Shown one piece after another: positions 5,064 to 5,631 of a DNA stretch of 5,631 nucleotides (positions are counted from its first letter, which is position 1; each line of letters starts with the position of its first letter). A program made the translations under genes and the position numbers. The DNA lies in contig PCVM01000096.1 of the NCBI GenBank assembly GCA_002796045.1, positions 1 through 5,631 on the forward strand, read 5' to 3'. This DNA is from Candidatus Roizmanbacteria bacterium CG11_big_fil_rev_8_21_14_0_20_36_8. Lineage in GTDB: Bacteria > Patescibacteriota > Microgenomatia > UBA1406 > GWC2-37-13. Under the pieces are notes generated by a model, which saw only the letters and a program-made list of their open reading frames with translations, was not told the DNA's origin and ran no database searches.

Positions 5064-5631
5064 ATGTCAAGACTAACTCGTCATCAAAGTAAACAAAAAA
5101 ATCTTAAAAATATTATATTAGTATTTTTAAGTTTATTATTTGCTATCGCTCTTTCCATAGTTGGTTTTCAATCTATTATCAGCTCGGCGGTTTTTGTGAA
5201 CAACCTTTTCAGTCCAAGGTCAAGCGATGAAGCGGCAACTACAGATGAAAAATTCTACGGATCTTTAACTTTAGATTCTCTACCAGTTGCTACAAACTCA
5301 GCCGAATTAATTTTAACAGGTCAAACCGTTGGATTTGATATTGTTGATTTTTACCTTAATGATGAGTTGGTTTCAACTACAAAGGCAACTTCTAAAGGAT
5401 TGTATACTGGTGAAATTACCAGTCTTAATAATGGAGATAATACAATTTTTGTTATTGGAAAGAGATCAAATGGTAAAGAAACAAAAACCTCTGAAGAATA
5501 TAATGTTATCTACAAATCTGATGACCTCACTCTTGAAATTTCTGAGCCACAAGATGGCACAACATCAAAAATTGCTGAGTTAAAAATTGCTGGCGCAACA
5601 GATCGAGACACGACAGTCACGATTAATCGTC
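5064..5631 (+). CDS. Signal-anchored surface protein with tandem Ig-like domains (3' truncated by window edge)
   Basis: The ORF is open from ATG 5064 to the window end (189 codons, no stop). The N-terminus is very basic (MSRLTRHQSKQKNLK) and is followed by a hydrophobic helix at ~17-39 (IILVFLSLLFAIALSIVGF), which places the rest outside the membrane. After a Ser/Asp-rich linker (~47-60), the repeat region begins with LTLDSLPVATNSAELILTG, then DFYLNDELV, GLYTGEITSLNNGDNTIFVI. This is the strand and turn pattern of bacterial Ig-like or glucodextranase-B-like beta-sandwich modules. A second copy starts near 147 (LTLEISEPQDGTTSKIAELK, IAGATDRDTTVTIN). Such proteins act in adhesion or as envelope scaffolds; no enzymatic motif is visible so far. 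No other in-frame start exists upstream before the tRNA. The start is only 3 nt after the tRNA 3' end and has no free ribosome binding site. It shares an exterior location with the GH18 enzyme upstream. Confidence 0.82.
   Translation, partial: MSRLTRHQSKQKNLKNIILVFLSLLFAIALSIVGFQSIISSAVFVNNLFSPRSSDEAATTDEKFYGSLTLDSLPVATNSAELILTGQTVGFDIVDFYLNDELVSTTKATSKGLYTGEITSLNNGDNTIFVIGKRSNGKETKTSEEYNVIYKSDDLTLEISEPQDGTTSKIAELKIAGATDRDTTVTINR

Noticed and set aside
5329..5583. Plus-strand open frame inside the Ig-like gene
   Set aside because: It is out of frame with the anchored Ig-like protein that is open from 5064 to the window end; its translation is low-complexity and not domain-like.
1..5631. CRISPR array or phage attachment site at the tRNA
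   Set aside because: No regularly spaced repeats occur, and no second copy of the tRNA 3' end is found in the window.

Overview
The window is AT-rich bacterial DNA with compact genes and almost no recognisable Shine-Dalgarno sequences. Several sigma70-type -10 boxes sit only 5-9 nt before a start codon. Together with a membrane-anchored GH18 glycosidase, an Ig-like surface protein and scattered IS debris, this resembles a Patescibacteria (CPR, for example Microgenomates-like) genome. That placement is an inference from style; no 16S or ribosomal protein gene is present to test it.

Left part (1-1353). The window opens inside the 3' part of a P-loop kinase-like gene. After it come a short decayed minus-strand repeat (copy A, about 422-548), a small membrane protein gene or truncated gene (689-925), and a longer minus-strand relative of the same repeat (copy B, 922-1182). 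Copy B ends tail to tail with the membrane gene.

Middle (1317-3657). A near-consensus promoter drives a complete class II Fic protein with a C-terminal winged helix, probably as a leaderless mRNA. A third repeat (copy C, about 2530-2633) follows, then a 716-bp IS1595-family element whose transposase carries a nonsense codon and a frameshift. The IS is joined directly to the last ~35 codons of an unrelated rve-type (DDE integrase core) transposase. No target duplication is visible, which points to a deletion or rearrangement at the IS. A 64-residue unknown ORF begins just past this debris.

Right part (3658-5631). A consensus TATAAT box lies 5 nt before an intact, N-terminally membrane-anchored GH18 glycosidase. 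Next come a tRNA-Thr(CGT) with an extended -10 promoter and, only 3 nt beyond the tRNA, the start of a signal-anchored protein with tandem Ig-like beta-sandwich modules that runs off the window. The last two proteins are both predicted to face the cell exterior and may act in envelope or glycan biology.

I see no evidence for a complete new multi-gene system. The most interesting signals are the recurring leaderless architecture, the tRNA/surface-gene junction that may yield a leaderless mRNA by tRNA 3' processing, and the three-copy minus-strand repeat with short and long forms.
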